A stretch of 64,000 bases of DNA from Nocardia sputorum (GCF_027924405.1 NZ_AP026978.1:496001-560000); one strand, 5' to 3'. Positions 30,656 through 39,655 are shown, counted from the first letter of the stretch. Translations and numbers: made by a program. Notes: generated by a model from the letters alone, not told the origin.

Positions 30656-32037
30656 CGCACGGTCACTTCGGCCCGCGCGCCGAGCGTCGCGGCGTCGGCG
30701 TGATCGATGCTTTCCAAGGTCAGCCCCTTCGTCTCTCGTGCGACGAGCACGGCGATCGCGCTCACCGCCGCGGCGCCCGCCAGGTACCAGGCGATCGGCA
30801 CCGCGGAGTGGTAGGTGTTCAGCAGCCGGACGGCGATGATCGGCGCGAGCGAACCGGCCACGATCGAGGTCACCTGATAGCCCAGCGACACACCGGAGTA
30901 GCGCATCCGGGTGGGGAACATCTCGGCCATGATCGCGGGCTGTCCGGCGTACATGAAGGCGTGGAAGATCAAGCCGATGACGATGGCGGACATGATGACC
31001 ACGTTGTGCCCGCTGTCCATCATCGGGAAGGCGAAGAAGCCCCAGGTGCCCGCGGTGAGCGCGCCGACCAGGTAGACCGGCCGCCTGCCGAAGCGGTCGG
31101 ACAGGCTGCCCACCAGCGGGATGGTCACGAAGTGCACCGCGTGCGCGGCGAGCAGCCACCACAGGATCACCGCGGTGTCGGCGTGCACCTGCGTCTTCAG
31201 GTAGGTGATGGTGAACGTGACCACCAGGTAGTACATGACGTTCTCGCCGAAACGCAGCCCCATCGCGGTCAGCACCCCGCGGGGGTAGCGGCGCAGCACC
31301 TCGACCACGCTCAGCGAGGTCGCCTTGATCTGCTCGGCTTCCCGCTGCGCCGCGACGAAGATGGGCGCGTCGGTGATCTTGGTGCGGATGTAGTAGCCGA
31401 TCAGCACCACGACCGCCGACAGCCAGAACGCGACCCGCCAGCCCCAGCCGAGGAACGCCTCGTCCGACAGCGTGGAGGTGAGCACCAGCAGCACTACCGT
31501 CGCCAGCAGGTTGCCCGCGGGCACGCCCGCCTGCGGCCAGCTCGCCCAGAAGCCGCGGCTGCGGCTCGGGCTGTGCTCGGCGACCAGCAGCACCGCGCCG
31601 CCCCACTCCCCGCCGACCGCGAAACCCTGGATGAAGCGCAGCGCCACCAGCAGTGCGGGCGCCCAGTAGCCGATCTGTCCGAAGGTGGGCAGGCAGCCCA
31701 TCAGGAAGGTCGCGCTACCCACCAGCACCAGGCTGAACTGCAGCAGTTTCTTGCGGCCGTACTTGTCACCGAAGTGCCCGAAGACCACGCCGCCGAGCGG
31801 GCGCGCCGCGAACCCGACCGCGTAGGTGATGAACGCGGCGAGGATGGCGTCCAGGTCACTGGTGCCCTTGGCGAAGAACACCTTGCTGAACACCAGCGTG
31901 GCTGCGGTGCCGTAGAGGAAGAACTCGTACCACTCCACGACGGTGCCCGCCATCGACGCGGCCACCACGCGGCGCAGGCCGCTGGTCGTTCCGCCGGAAT
32001 CCGCCGCCGCTGTCGTCGCGGCGCTGTGCTCCCTCAT
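30652..32037 (-). CDS. MFS metabolite:H+ symporter
   Basis: 461-residue inner-membrane transporter with twelve predicted helices. The start MAGTVVEWYEFFLYG, the loop FGDKYGRKK, RFIQGFAVGGEWGGAVLLVAE and SDRFGRRP are hallmarks of the metabolite:H+ symporter group (ShiA/ProP-like). Co-translated with the hydroxybutyrate dehydrogenase, so 3-hydroxybutyrate or a related short acid is the likely substrate (inference). AAGGAG precedes the ATG. Divergent from a LysR regulator. Confidence 0.93.
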   Translation of the reverse strand: MREHSAATTAAADSGGTTSGLRRVVAASMAGTVVEWYEFFLYGTAATLVFSKVFFAKGTSDLDAILAAFITYAVGFAARPLGGVVFGHFGDKYGRKKLLQFSLVLVGSATFLMGCLPTFGQIGYWAPALLVALRFIQGFAVGGEWGGAVLLVAEHSPSRSRGFWASWPQAGVPAGNLLATVVLLVLTSTLSDEAFLGWGWRVAFWLSAVVVLIGYYIRTKITDAPIFVAAQREAEQIKATSLSVVEVLRRYPRGVLTAMGLRFGENVMYYLVVTFTITYLKTQVHADTAVILWWLLAAHAVHFVTIPLVGSLSDRFGRRPVYLVGALTAGTWGFFAFPMMDSGHNVVIMSAIVIGLIFHAFMYAGQPAIMAEMFPTRMRYSGVSLGYQVTSIVAGSLAPIIAVRLLNTYHSAVPIAWYLAGAAAVSAIAVLVARETKGLTLESIDHADAATLGARAEVTVR

Positions 32038-32102
32038 CGCACTTCTCCTTCGTGCCGGGGGCCACACTTCGATCCCGATGTGACCGCCCCCACATTGCTC
32101 GG

Positions 32103-32123
32103 CTGCACCGAGTATTGGTGCAG
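32103..32123. promoter_or_regulatory. Palindrome in the transporter/LysR gap
   Basis: CTGCACC (32103-32109) and GGTGCAG (32117-32123) pair perfectly across 7 bases. Together with TGCAG-N7-CTGCA at 32150-32166 it gives two CTGCA-type sites with the same 7-base spacer, a likely operator set for the LysR protein. Confidence 0.6.
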
Positions 32124-32149
32124 ACGATTTGCGCCGCAATGACCATTAA

Positions 32150-32166
32150 TGCAGTTCTTCTCTGCA
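32150..32166. promoter_or_regulatory. Second palindrome in the transporter/LysR gap
   Basis: TGCAG (32150-32154) and CTGCA (32162-32166) around TTCTTCT, 12 bases upstream of the LysR ATG. Shares the CTGCA/TGCAG elements of the upstream site; an autoregulatory position. Confidence 0.45.
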
Positions 32167-32177
32167 AAGATGCAGAT

Positions 32178-33095
32178 ATGCGCCCGGCCTCTGCTGGTCG
32201 TCCCAGCGCGGACGACCTTCTCGTCCTCCTGGCCGTCGGGCGCTCCGGCCGATTCGTCACCGCGGCCGAGGAACTCGGCATCAACCACACCACCATCTCC
32301 CGGCGTATCGCCGCGCTGGAGCAGACCCTCGGCGGCCGGGTGCTCACCCGGGTGGCCGGTGGGTGGGAACTGACCGATCTCGGCCGGGAGGCGCTGGCCG
32401 CCGCGGAGGCGGTGGAGTCGGCGGTGAAATCACTGGCCGCGGACGAAAGCGGGAACCGGGTGCTGGAGGGCGTGGTCCGAATCTCGGCGACCGACGGTTT
32501 CAGCGCCTACATCGCCGCGCCCGCCGCCGCCGAGGTGCAGCGGCGGCATCCGAAGATCTCGGTCGAGATCGTGGCGACCACACGCCGCGCTTCGCAACAG
32601 CGGTCCGGCCTGGACCTCGAGATAGTCGTGGGGGAGCCGCAGGTGCACCGCGCCACCGCCACGCACCTGGCCGACTACTGCCTCGGCCTCTACGGCTCCC
32701 GCGAGTACCTGCGCGAACACGGCGCGCCCGCGACGATCGATGACCTGGCCCGATATCCGCTCGTCTACTTCATCGATTCCATGCTGCAAGTCGATGATCT
32801 CGACCTGGCTTCCAGCTTCGTACCCACGATGCGCGAATCTGTCACTTCGACCAATGTTTTCGTGCACGTGGAAGCCACGCGTGCCTCGGCCGGTCTGGGC
32901 CTGCTGCCCTGCTTCATGGCCGACCGCCACACAGATCTCGTTCGTATCCTGGCCGATTCGGTGACGGTAACCCTCGGCTACTGGCTCGTCGCCCGCACCG
33001 AAACCCTCCGCCGCCCGGAAGTGGCCGCCGTCGTCACCGCGATCCGCGCCATGGTCGCCGATCAGCGTGACACCCTCCTGGGCCGCCGTCGCTGA
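32178..33095 (+). CDS. LysR-family regulator
   Basis: 305 residues. N-terminal winged helix (LLVLLAVGRSGRFVTAAEELGINHTTISRRIAALE) and a periplasmic-binding-like effector domain. Start at 32178 fits the family; ATG at 32139 is an upstream alternative. Divergent from the transporter-hydroxybutyrate dehydrogenase operon, so it most likely controls it and senses its substrate. Confidence 0.9.
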   Translation: MRPASAGRPSADDLLVLLAVGRSGRFVTAAEELGINHTTISRRIAALEQTLGGRVLTRVAGGWELTDLGREALAAAEAVESAVKSLAADESGNRVLEGVVRISATDGFSAYIAAPAAAEVQRRHPKISVEIVATTRRASQQRSGLDLEIVVGEPQVHRATATHLADYCLGLYGSREYLREHGAPATIDDLARYPLVYFIDSMLQVDDLDLASSFVPTMRESVTSTNVFVHVEATRASAGLGLLPCFMADRHTDLVRILADSVTVTLGYWLVARTETLRRPEVAAVVTAIRAMVADQRDTLLGRRR

Positions 33096-33409
33096 GACCG
33101 CAAGCGCATCGGTCGCCCTCTGCGAATTCGCAATCCGGCCATCCAGGACGCTGTCTCAACCGCGAACATCCTCGGCCGGAAACTGCTCGCGCACAACCCC
33201 GCCGCCCCAGACGAGCCCGGGGCGAGATCGACCGCCATAAACGGTGTGTGACCCGTCACCGGCTCCGGGCAGAAATGGGGTTTCCCGCGCTCTCGATCGG
33301 TCAACAAACCATGCGGCGGACCGCCGGTCGGGGGCGCGGACGCCGATGACGATCGAATCCATTGCCCGGCACGAGGATCGCGCCCGGCCAGGGCGCAGAA
33401 GGAGGACAA
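33096..33409. other. Intergenic gap, 314 bases
   Basis: No ORF with start signals and codon bias; no repeat or clear hairpin seen. The ribosome-binding AAGGAGG for the next gene is at its end. Confidence 0.5.
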
Positions 33410-33682
33410 GTGCGATCCATCCGAGCCGGTCTCATCGCCGTGACGCTCGTTGCCGCCACCGTGGCGGGGCCGAGTTCGGCGCATGCCGATGAGACCCTGC
33501 CCGGCGCGCCGAAGGACGAGATCATCACGGTGGACGTCGATCTGCTGGGCTGCTCCCTCGGCGCCGGACTCGGTCTCGACCTCCTGCTGGCGCTCACCGC
33601 GGGCAACGGTTCCAGCACCACCATCGGTTCCGGGCTGGCCACCCGCCTGCGCGCCGCGGGCTGCCTGCCCTGGCAGCGCTGA
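33410..33682 (+). CDS. Small secreted hypothetical protein
   Basis: 90 residues from a GTG six bases after AAGGAGG. Signal peptide: basic start, LIAVTLVAATVAGPSSAHA, cleavage likely after AHA. The mature part is about 64 residues, Gly/Leu-rich with two Cys (LLGCSLG and AAGCLPW) that could form one disulfide. The family is not recognised; small secreted two-Cys proteins of this kind are common in Nocardia. Confidence 0.75.
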   Translation: MRSIRAGLIAVTLVAATVAGPSSAHADETLPGAPKDEIITVDVDLLGCSLGAGLGLDLLLALTAGNGSSTTIGSGLATRLRAAGCLPWQR

Positions 33683-33786
33683 TCCATAGCGGAGTTCGAC
33701 GGCATGCACCCTGATCCGCACACCAGCGGTGGGGGCATGGCTTTCGTTGTTTCGCCGGTGGGTCGAGAGTGCAGGACTATGGGGAC

Positions 33787-34077
33787 GTGAGTACTCCTGC
33801 ACCCGGACCTGTCTTCGACGTGATCGCCGTGCTGAACGGCGTGGTGGACCTGCACTCCTATCCGCGCCGGAACCTGGTCCTGAGCTCGCCGCCGCGGATA
33901 GAGTTCCGCGCCCTGGGGGACAACAGAACAACGATCTTCGAGCCGGTTGTCCACCTGCTCAATGGCATCGAACTGCTCGAATCCCAGGGTTGGGAGCTGG
34001 TCAGCGTGATCGAACGGAGCGTCGACAGCTCGGACCGCAGGGAGTGCTGCGTGATGGCGTTCATGCGCCGCCCCTGA
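33787..34077 (+). CDS. Hypothetical protein
   Basis: 96 residues from GTG at 33787 (VSTPAPGPVFDVIAVL); GTG at 33769 would add six residues. Ends with LLNGIELLESQGWELVSVIERS, the 'Gly-Trp-Glu-Leu-Val' strand seen in small DUF4177-type proteins, so a small alpha/beta fold is plausible. Function unknown. A duplicated fragment from the 42-kb region follows 30 bases later. Confidence 0.6.
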   Translation: MSTPAPGPVFDVIAVLNGVVDLHSYPRRNLVLSSPPRIEFRALGDNRTTIFEPVVHLLNGIELLESQGWELVSVIERSVDSSDRRECCVMAFMRRP

Positions 34078-34106
34078 TGAATCGGCCGGCCGTCTCCGGG
34101 CCGCCG

Positions 34107-34290
34107 ATCGCCCACTTCGACGCCACCGCTCGAGCGGAGGCCCGGGGAGCGGCGTCCGGCGGTCAATACACTCGCGCGCATGACCGTGCACTTCATCGGG
34201 GCCGGGCGGGTGGGTCGCGCGCTCACGCCCGCGGTGTCGTGCGCGCAATCCCACCTCTACGACCCGGCGCGGGTCCGCGGGTGCCGAGCG
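34107..34290 (+). pseudogene. Deleted copy of the PPOX tail-cobM region
   Basis: Three blocks match the 42.1-43.1 kb region in order: 34107-34130 equals the end of the PPOX gene (24 bases, 42126-42149); about 34157-34209 matches the cobM upstream sequence and first codons (42338-42390, one mismatch); about 34215-34288 matches the last cobM codons (about 43038-43111, roughly 90% identical). About 190 and 650 bases are missing between blocks. The result keeps the cobM -10-like TACACT and the first nine codons. The ATG at 34180 reads in frame through the junction for 48 codons to a stop at 34326 (MTVHFIGAGRVGRALTPAV...). Confidence 0.9.
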
Positions 34291-34374
34291 CTGAAGGCGA
34301 CGGCCCTGCGTTTGGGGCGGACCTGAGCGATCCGAAAGCGGCGAAGGAAACGAATTCGACCAGGAGGGCCCCCG

Positions 34375-35271
34375 GTGGAGCTCAGGGACATCGAGATCTT
34401 CTTGACATTGGCCGAGGAACTGCACTTCGGTCGCACCGCAATGCGGCTGCACTTGTCCCAGGCGCGGATCAGCCAGTCCATCAAGAATCAGGAACGCCGC
34501 ATCGGCGCCCGTCTCGTCGATCGCTCCAATCCACGCGATATTCAGCTGACTCCGATCGGGAACCGCCTGTTCGCCGAACTGCTGCCGAACTATCGTGGCG
34601 TGGTCCGAGCCATCGAACACGCCCGCCAGAGCGCGCGTGGGATCTCCGATGTGTTGCGGGTCGCCATGATCGGCTACAACCCGTACGACTATCAGCCGTT
34701 CTGGGATGCGTTTCGTCGTAACCATCCCACGTGGGAACTGCGTATCCGCAGTAGCGAATTCGGCGACCAGTTCGGCCCGCTGCGCCGCGACGAAGCCGAC
34801 ATCGTCATCGCCTGGCTCCCCGTCGAAGAACCGGGCCTGACCGTAGGGCCAACCATCTTCACCGAGCATATGGTGGCGTTGATGCCGGACAATCATGAAC
34901 TGGCAGGCGAAAAATGGATTTCACTGGAAACATTCGGCGATCGCGGCGTACTCGCGCCGGCCAACCCCATGCCCGAGTACTGGGAGGATGCGGTCAGTCC
35001 TTTCCACACTCCTTCCGGACGTCCGATCCACCGCGTCGCGCCCATCTCGACGTTGGAAGACATCCTGGTCAGCGCCAGCACAAGCGAAGTCTTCACCAGC
35101 TGCATGAGTCATATCGCTCGGTACTATCCGCGCCCGGGCATCACCTATACGCCGATCAGCGATTCCCGGCTGGTTCGCTGGGCGTTGGTCTGGCGCACGG
35201 AGTCGGAGACCCAGCAGATCCGCGCTCTCGCGCGAGTAGTCCGCGACCTGGGTGCACTCGAACGAGGGTGA
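34375..35271 (+). CDS. LysR-family regulator
   Basis: 298 residues. Winged helix at residues 1-60 (MELRDIEIFLTLAEELHFGRTAMRLHLSQARISQSI) plus an effector domain with VAPISTLEDILVSAST. GTG start seven bases after AGGAGG. Sequence type resembles actinomycete LysR proteins that act in isolation. Lies between two duplicated scars and converges on the GNAT gene with 12 bases between stops. No target gene is apparent. Confidence 0.88.
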   Translation: MELRDIEIFLTLAEELHFGRTAMRLHLSQARISQSIKNQERRIGARLVDRSNPRDIQLTPIGNRLFAELLPNYRGVVRAIEHARQSARGISDVLRVAMIGYNPYDYQPFWDAFRRNHPTWELRIRSSEFGDQFGPLRRDEADIVIAWLPVEEPGLTVGPTIFTEHMVALMPDNHELAGEKWISLETFGDRGVLAPANPMPEYWEDAVSPFHTPSGRPIHRVAPISTLEDILVSASTSEVFTSCMSHIARYYPRPGITYTPISDSRLVRWALVWRTESETQQIRALARVVRDLGALERG

Positions 35272-35283
35272 CGAAGCTGCCTG

Positions 35284-36228
35284 TCACGCTCGATCCCAGC
35301 GCTTCAGCAGTTCTGCGCGAGCGCTGCGAGGCAGCACCAGTTGCTGTTGTTCCGCCACGAGTCCAGCCGCTTGCATCGGAGGTGGCGTCGCGGTCGGGGG
35401 ACCGACGGGCGAGAACCCCAGCTTCAGATGCGCGGCATAGGCTTCGGTGCGGATCGTCGTGTTGCAGTGGACATCGACATCACCGAAGAATTGCAGCGCT
35501 TCGCGCATCAAGGCGCGCCCTATGCCCATGGCGTGATACTCCGGCAGAATGTGCCACGCGTAGAGCTGCCCATCGCCGTTCGGGCGCCGTGCGGCCTCGA
35601 CGAACCCGGTGATCTGCCCGTCGGGGGCGCGATGCACGAAGAAGGTTCGTCCGTACTCGGTAAGCGATGTCGTGAGTTCTCGATGTTTTCGCGATGCCAT
35701 GTCGGCGATGAGCCGCTGTACTCCGCCGGTTTCGGCGCCGGGCAGATTCTCATAGGCCTTCTCGCATCCGCGCAGTAGTGCCTTGACGAGACCCGGCACA
35801 TCCGCCACAGTCGCGTGTTGGATGGCCGATCGCGGGATCTCGCGTCGCCTCCCATCTGCATGACTTGATTTGTGCGATGACGACAGGACCTGTCGCGTTG
35901 CCGAGGCATCGGTCGCCCCCGGCACTTCACTGTGTTTCCGAAGTCCGTGAGCGATCGTGCGGTATCCGGTCCCCGCTCCGGCACCGGCTGCCTTCGTTGT
36001 CTTCGTCAAACGGGCTGCGATCCGGGCCAACAAGGAAGGTAAGTCTTTCAGCGCAACCACCACAGATCGTCCGAAAGTTCTCCCCCCACGACTCGGAAGG
36101 GTCGGCGAATCTGCCGCATGGGCCGGATCTCGGACAACAACGCTCCAGGAGACAAGATCGGATGTGTATCCCAAGCGTGCGATGACCACCAGCGCGGAAC
36201 AACGCCGAATCCGGGCGTAGACGATCAC
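35284..36228 (-). CDS. GNAT acetyltransferase with an extended N-terminus
   Basis: 314 residues from the first GTG (36228). The last about 180 residues form a GNAT domain: TVADVPGLVKALLRGC, FFVHRAPDGQITGFVEAA, the acetyl-CoA loop WHILPEYHAMGIGRALMREAL and a late EAYAAHLKLGFSPVG. The first about 130 residues (Ser/Thr/Lys/Ala-rich) match no domain I know and may be non-coding; a GTG at 36063 (VVALKDLPSLL) is another start. The acceptor substrate is unknown. Lower GC than the neighbours, so possibly acquired. Confidence 0.7.
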   Translation of the reverse strand: MIVYARIRRCSALVVIARLGYTSDLVSWSVVVRDPAHAADSPTLPSRGGRTFGRSVVVALKDLPSLLARIAARLTKTTKAAGAGAGTGYRTIAHGLRKHSEVPGATDASATRQVLSSSHKSSHADGRRREIPRSAIQHATVADVPGLVKALLRGCEKAYENLPGAETGGVQRLIADMASRKHRELTTSLTEYGRTFFVHRAPDGQITGFVEAARRPNGDGQLYAWHILPEYHAMGIGRALMREALQFFGDVDVHCNTTIRTEAYAAHLKLGFSPVGPPTATPPPMQAAGLVAEQQQLVLPRSARAELLKRWDRA

Positions 36229-36249
36229 TCATACTTATCGGTCGCGACG

Positions 36250-36300
36250 CACCCGCCCACAATCACAGGCCGACCGCGCCGTGCAGCACCGGCCCAGCCG
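36250..36300 (-). pseudogene. Fragment of the 41-kb hypothetical gene
   Basis: About 45 bases (GCCCACAA-CACAGGCCGACC... to CCGGCC) match 41342-41395 with a few substitutions and an internal deletion. On the minus strand it encodes a remnant of PVMHGAVGLWLW with an in-frame TGA, so it is dead. It is a second scar of the 41-43 kb region. Confidence 0.75.
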
Positions 36301-36334
36301 CTGCGAAGTCACAGGTCTGGCCGAGACCCTTTTG

Positions 36335-37651
36335 TCATGCCGTGCGGGCGGTGCGGGTGTCGAAGCGGTGGCGGAAGTGTTCGGCGTCGTCGCCTCGTGT
36401 GCGGGTGGCGGCGACGCGGACCGGGCGTAGTTCGGCGAGGAGGCGCGGGGAGTTCACCTGGGTTTCCAGCAGGTTCAGGGTGGCGTGGGCTTCGGTGATG
36501 GCCGAGGTGGTATCGCCGAGGCCCGCGAGGGCGGCGGAGTAGTAGGCGCGGTAGGAGGCTTCGTCGCGGGGGAAGAAGTCGGCGTGAGCGATGCTCTCGC
36601 GCCACAGATCCACCGCACGGCTGTGGTGGCCGAGCATTCGGAGTCCTCGTGCCTCATGGGCGCGCAACTCGGCCTCGGTGACGTGATCCAACCAGGCCGG
36701 ATCGTCCGGGCTGTCGAGACCGCGATCGGCTTCGCGCCAGACTCGCGTCATCGCGCGATCGAATTCCCGCTCGTCGCCGACGGCCGCATACGCCGTCGCC
36801 TCTTCGGCGGCCTTCAATGCGTTCATGCGGGCCGAAGGAATGCCCCTGACCAGTTCGGTCGACCGCCGAGCCAAGCGCACGGGCTCGGCGAACGAGGCCG
36901 GTGACGACGCGGCGAGGTTCGCGAGGTCTCCGAGGGCGGCGGCCAATAAAGTATTGTCGCCGCACTGTTCGGCGAGCAGAACCGATTCCGTCAGTCGGCG
37001 TCGAGCCGTGCCAGGGTGATTATTGTCGCGGGCCAGCCACGCGACGGTATTCGACAACCATCCCGTGGCGCTGACCAACTCGTCGCCTATGCGCCGGCCG
37101 TACGACCTCGAGTCCAGTAGCCGTCGCACGGAGGCGTATTGCCGTGCCGCGTAGTGGAATACTCCGCCGCCTCCGTGATGGTTGTCGTGCTCCCAAAGCC
37201 GTTGTGAGAGCGCACGGATGTACGTGACATGACCGGTGCCGACTCGTATCGGTTCCGCCGCCCTGCTCGGCGGTATGGCGACACCCGCCACTGCCGTCAT
37301 CGTCGCTGCCAGGCCGAACTGTCTGCGGTCCACGTCATCGACTCCTTCGCCAGCCCCGTTGTCGATGGTCCCCGTCTCAGGTGTCGCGAGCAAGAGAGGG
37401 AGCAGCGCGGAGCGGGGGATGCCGAGGGCATCGGCGGCGCGGACCAGTTCCCGCACATCGAATATGGTCCCCACTTCCCCACGTTCGACGCGTCCCGCGT
37501 GGGTGCGGTCCCAGTGCAGGAGTGCGCCGAAATCCGCTTGAGAGAGTCCCATTTCTCTACGGACGAGGGCGAGGGCTCGACCGGGCTGTCCCTCGGCGAG
37601 CAATGTGCGGAATTGTGGCGACTTCCACGCGCCGTCGATCCCCTGGTCCAT
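36335..37651 (-). CDS. XRE-family transcriptional regulator
   Basis: 438 residues. Helix-turn-helix near 25-80 (MGLSQADFGALLHWDRTHAGRVERGE...) then a helical TPR-like region with repeated Ala-rich helices. Same family layout as the regulator at 10 kb but not a close copy. Start ATG 37651. Divergent from the 116-residue gene across 260 bases. Ligand and targets unknown. Confidence 0.85.
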   Translation of the reverse strand: MDQGIDGAWKSPQFRTLLAEGQPGRALALVRREMGLSQADFGALLHWDRTHAGRVERGEVGTIFDVRELVRAADALGIPRSALLPLLLATPETGTIDNGAGEGVDDVDRRQFGLAATMTAVAGVAIPPSRAAEPIRVGTGHVTYIRALSQRLWEHDNHHGGGGVFHYAARQYASVRRLLDSRSYGRRIGDELVSATGWLSNTVAWLARDNNHPGTARRRLTESVLLAEQCGDNTLLAAALGDLANLAASSPASFAEPVRLARRSTELVRGIPSARMNALKAAEEATAYAAVGDEREFDRAMTRVWREADRGLDSPDDPAWLDHVTEAELRAHEARGLRMLGHHSRAVDLWRESIAHADFFPRDEASYRAYYSAALAGLGDTTSAITEAHATLNLLETQVNSPRLLAELRPVRVAATRTRGDDAEHFRHRFDTRTARTA

Positions 37652-37911
37652 GATTCATCGCCCCCTGCCCCGAATTCCACTGTGTCGAGCGAACCTTAAG
37701 CAAGGTCGCCCGGGTTGTGGCGCGCAACCGCAGATATCGCACACCTGCTCTCGTGCGCTTGACAGCGTGGAGATACGGCTTGCGTTCCTCGAGGCTCGAA
37801 GTGCGCGCCGCCGGGGTGATGCCGTGCCCGCACGGCACTCCGGACGCGGTGAGCCGCGAAAGGTGGCGAAAGCCCCCGGCGGCGGGCGCTCCCATCGAAC
37901 GAGAGGTGATC

Positions 37912-38262
37912 ATGAAGCCGAAAGTGGTCGGATATCTGCGCCGGGACATCTCCGGACGCCGCGCCCGCAGGCACGAAATGGAAATCCGCGCGCTGGCGAA
38001 GGCGTCGGGCTTCGATCTGGCGCGCACTCTGGTCGCCGGGCCGACCGCGCCCGCGTCGCTCACGGCGCTGCTCACCGTGGTGGTTCGCGTCGGCGCGGTC
38101 GCGGTGCTGACTCCCACGCTGGAACACGTGGAATTCCGAGCGGACGAGATCATGGCGGTGTGCGCGCTGATCACGCTGGAATCTCGCCACTTCCCGCCGC
38201 AGGGGAGGGCATCCACTCCGCCGCGTCATGGCCCCTCGGGCCCCGCATCGGCAATCGGATAA
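37912..38262 (+). CDS. Small resolvase-like hypothetical protein
   Basis: 116 residues starting KVVGYLRRDISGRRARRHEMEI; the pattern of Ser-recombinase N-termini (VGYxRxD/S, then ExEIxxLxxxxG) is visible, but there is no C-terminal DNA-binding domain and the catalytic Ser cannot be confirmed. Probably a recombinase-fold relative with another job. GAGAGGTG precedes the ATG. Confidence 0.6.
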   Translation: MKPKVVGYLRRDISGRRARRHEMEIRALAKASGFDLARTLVAGPTAPASLTALLTVVVRVGAVAVLTPTLEHVEFRADEIMAVCALITLESRHFPPQGRASTPPRHGPSGPASAIG

Positions 38263-38462
38263 GCCTCGGTCGCCGCATGGTCGCCGAGCTTCTCGGCCGC
38301 CCCCACCGACATCGTCACGGCTGTGACTACCGCAGGCCTCCGACAGCGCCCGGAGGACCGGAGCCGACGGAGAATCCTGCGGTGGTCCCGCGATGAGTTT
38401 CGGTGTCCCGGCACGTCTAACTCTTTGAGGCCGTGTCGGTCTCGCAGGGATAGGAGGGCTCG

Positions 38463-39569
38463 ATGTCGGAAACGAACCAGGAATCATTCGGGCCGCGACG
38501 GCTGGCGCAGCATCCGACCGTCCAGCGGATGGCGCAGCGGCCGCGGACCACGCCTGACCCGGTGCTGTCCACCGCTCAACTGCGCGAGATCTGTCTTGCC
38601 GCAGGCGCGGACGACGTGGGCTTCGTTCCGGTCGACGACCCGCGCGTGGCCGAAGAACTCGAGCACGCCCGCGGAATATTGCCCAGCGCACGAACATTCA
38701 TCGCCTTCTGTGTGCGGATGAATCGCGATAATCTCCGCAGCCCCCAGCGCAGCCTGGCCAACACCGAGTTCAACCACGCCGACGACGAAACGAATGAGGT
38801 CTCCCGCCGGATCACGCGGGCGCTCCAGGACGCCGGCTATCGCGCCGTGTATCCGGCGCCGGGATATCCGATGGAGGTCGATCAGTTTCCCGGGCGCGTC
38901 TGGGTGATCGCGCACAAGGTGGTGGCGCAGGCGGCGGGCTTGGGCGTGATGGGCATCCACCGCAACGTCATTCATCCGAAGTTCGGCAACTTCATCCTGC
39001 TCGGCACCGTGGTGACCGATGCCGTGGTCGACGAGCCGAGTGCCGCGCTGGATTTCAACCCGTGTCTCGAGTGCAAGTTGTGCGTGTCCGCCTGCCCGGT
39101 CGGCGCGATCACCGACGACGGCGGGTTCGATTTCCAGGCGTGCTACACGCACAACTACCGGGAGTTCATGGGCGGCTTCACCGATTGGGCCGAAACCATC
39201 GCAGACAGCGCCGACCGTGCCGAGTATCGCGAACGGGTGACCACGGGTGAGTCGTTCTCGATGTGGCAGAGCCTGTCGTTCAAGCCGAACTACAAGGCCG
39301 GCTACTGCATGGCCGTGTGCCCGGCCGGTGAGGATGTGATCGGAGCTTTCCTCGACGACCGGAAGGGGCACTTGGCGGAGGTGGTGCGGCCGTTGCAGAA
39401 CAAGCCGGAACCTGTCTACGTGCTGCCGGGCTCCGCCGCGGAGGAGCACGTCACACGCCGTTTTCCAGCCAAGACCCCGAAGCCGGTCACCAACGGCTTC
39501 CCGGACGAGGTGAACACGCTGCTCGATCAGATCGGCCCCCGGCCCCGCCCGCGCGGCGCCTCGGACTGA
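38463..39569 (+). CDS. 4Fe-4S protein (QueG/reductive-dehalogenase-like fold)
   Basis: 368 residues. An N-terminal cobalamin-reductase-like region (GADDVGFVPVDDP...YPAPGYPMEVDQFPGR, VIAHKVVAQAAGLGVMG) is followed by a ferredoxin region: CLECKLCVSACPVGAI, a complete first cluster, and a second partial set CYTHNY... and YCMAVCPAGED. The family uses B12 plus Fe-S chemistry in epoxyqueuosine reductase and dehalogenases, but the second cluster is not standard, so substrate and activity are open. The ATG follows an AGGAGGG-like site. A cobM gene lies about 3 kb away; no link is shown. Confidence 0.8.
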   Translation: MSETNQESFGPRRLAQHPTVQRMAQRPRTTPDPVLSTAQLREICLAAGADDVGFVPVDDPRVAEELEHARGILPSARTFIAFCVRMNRDNLRSPQRSLANTEFNHADDETNEVSRRITRALQDAGYRAVYPAPGYPMEVDQFPGRVWVIAHKVVAQAAGLGVMGIHRNVIHPKFGNFILLGTVVTDAVVDEPSAALDFNPCLECKLCVSACPVGAITDDGGFDFQACYTHNYREFMGGFTDWAETIADSADRAEYRERVTTGESFSMWQSLSFKPNYKAGYCMAVCPAGEDVIGAFLDDRKGHLAEVVRPLQNKPEPVYVLPGSAAEEHVTRRFPAKTPKPVTNGFPDEVNTLLDQIGPRPRPRGASD

Positions 39570-39655
39570 TCGGGGAGCGAATTCTCCGCAGCTGAAGGGG
39601 CCCGGGCAGGAGCGCGGTGCGGTTGTCCGGAGCCTGCCCTCGTCCAGAGAAACCG

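Noticed and set aside
29606..32142. Plus/minus frames fused across the dehydrogenase-transporter pair
   Set aside because: The true genes are the 248-residue dehydrogenase and 461-residue transporter with an ATGA overlap; the longer frame joins the dehydrogenase to antisense-like sequence.
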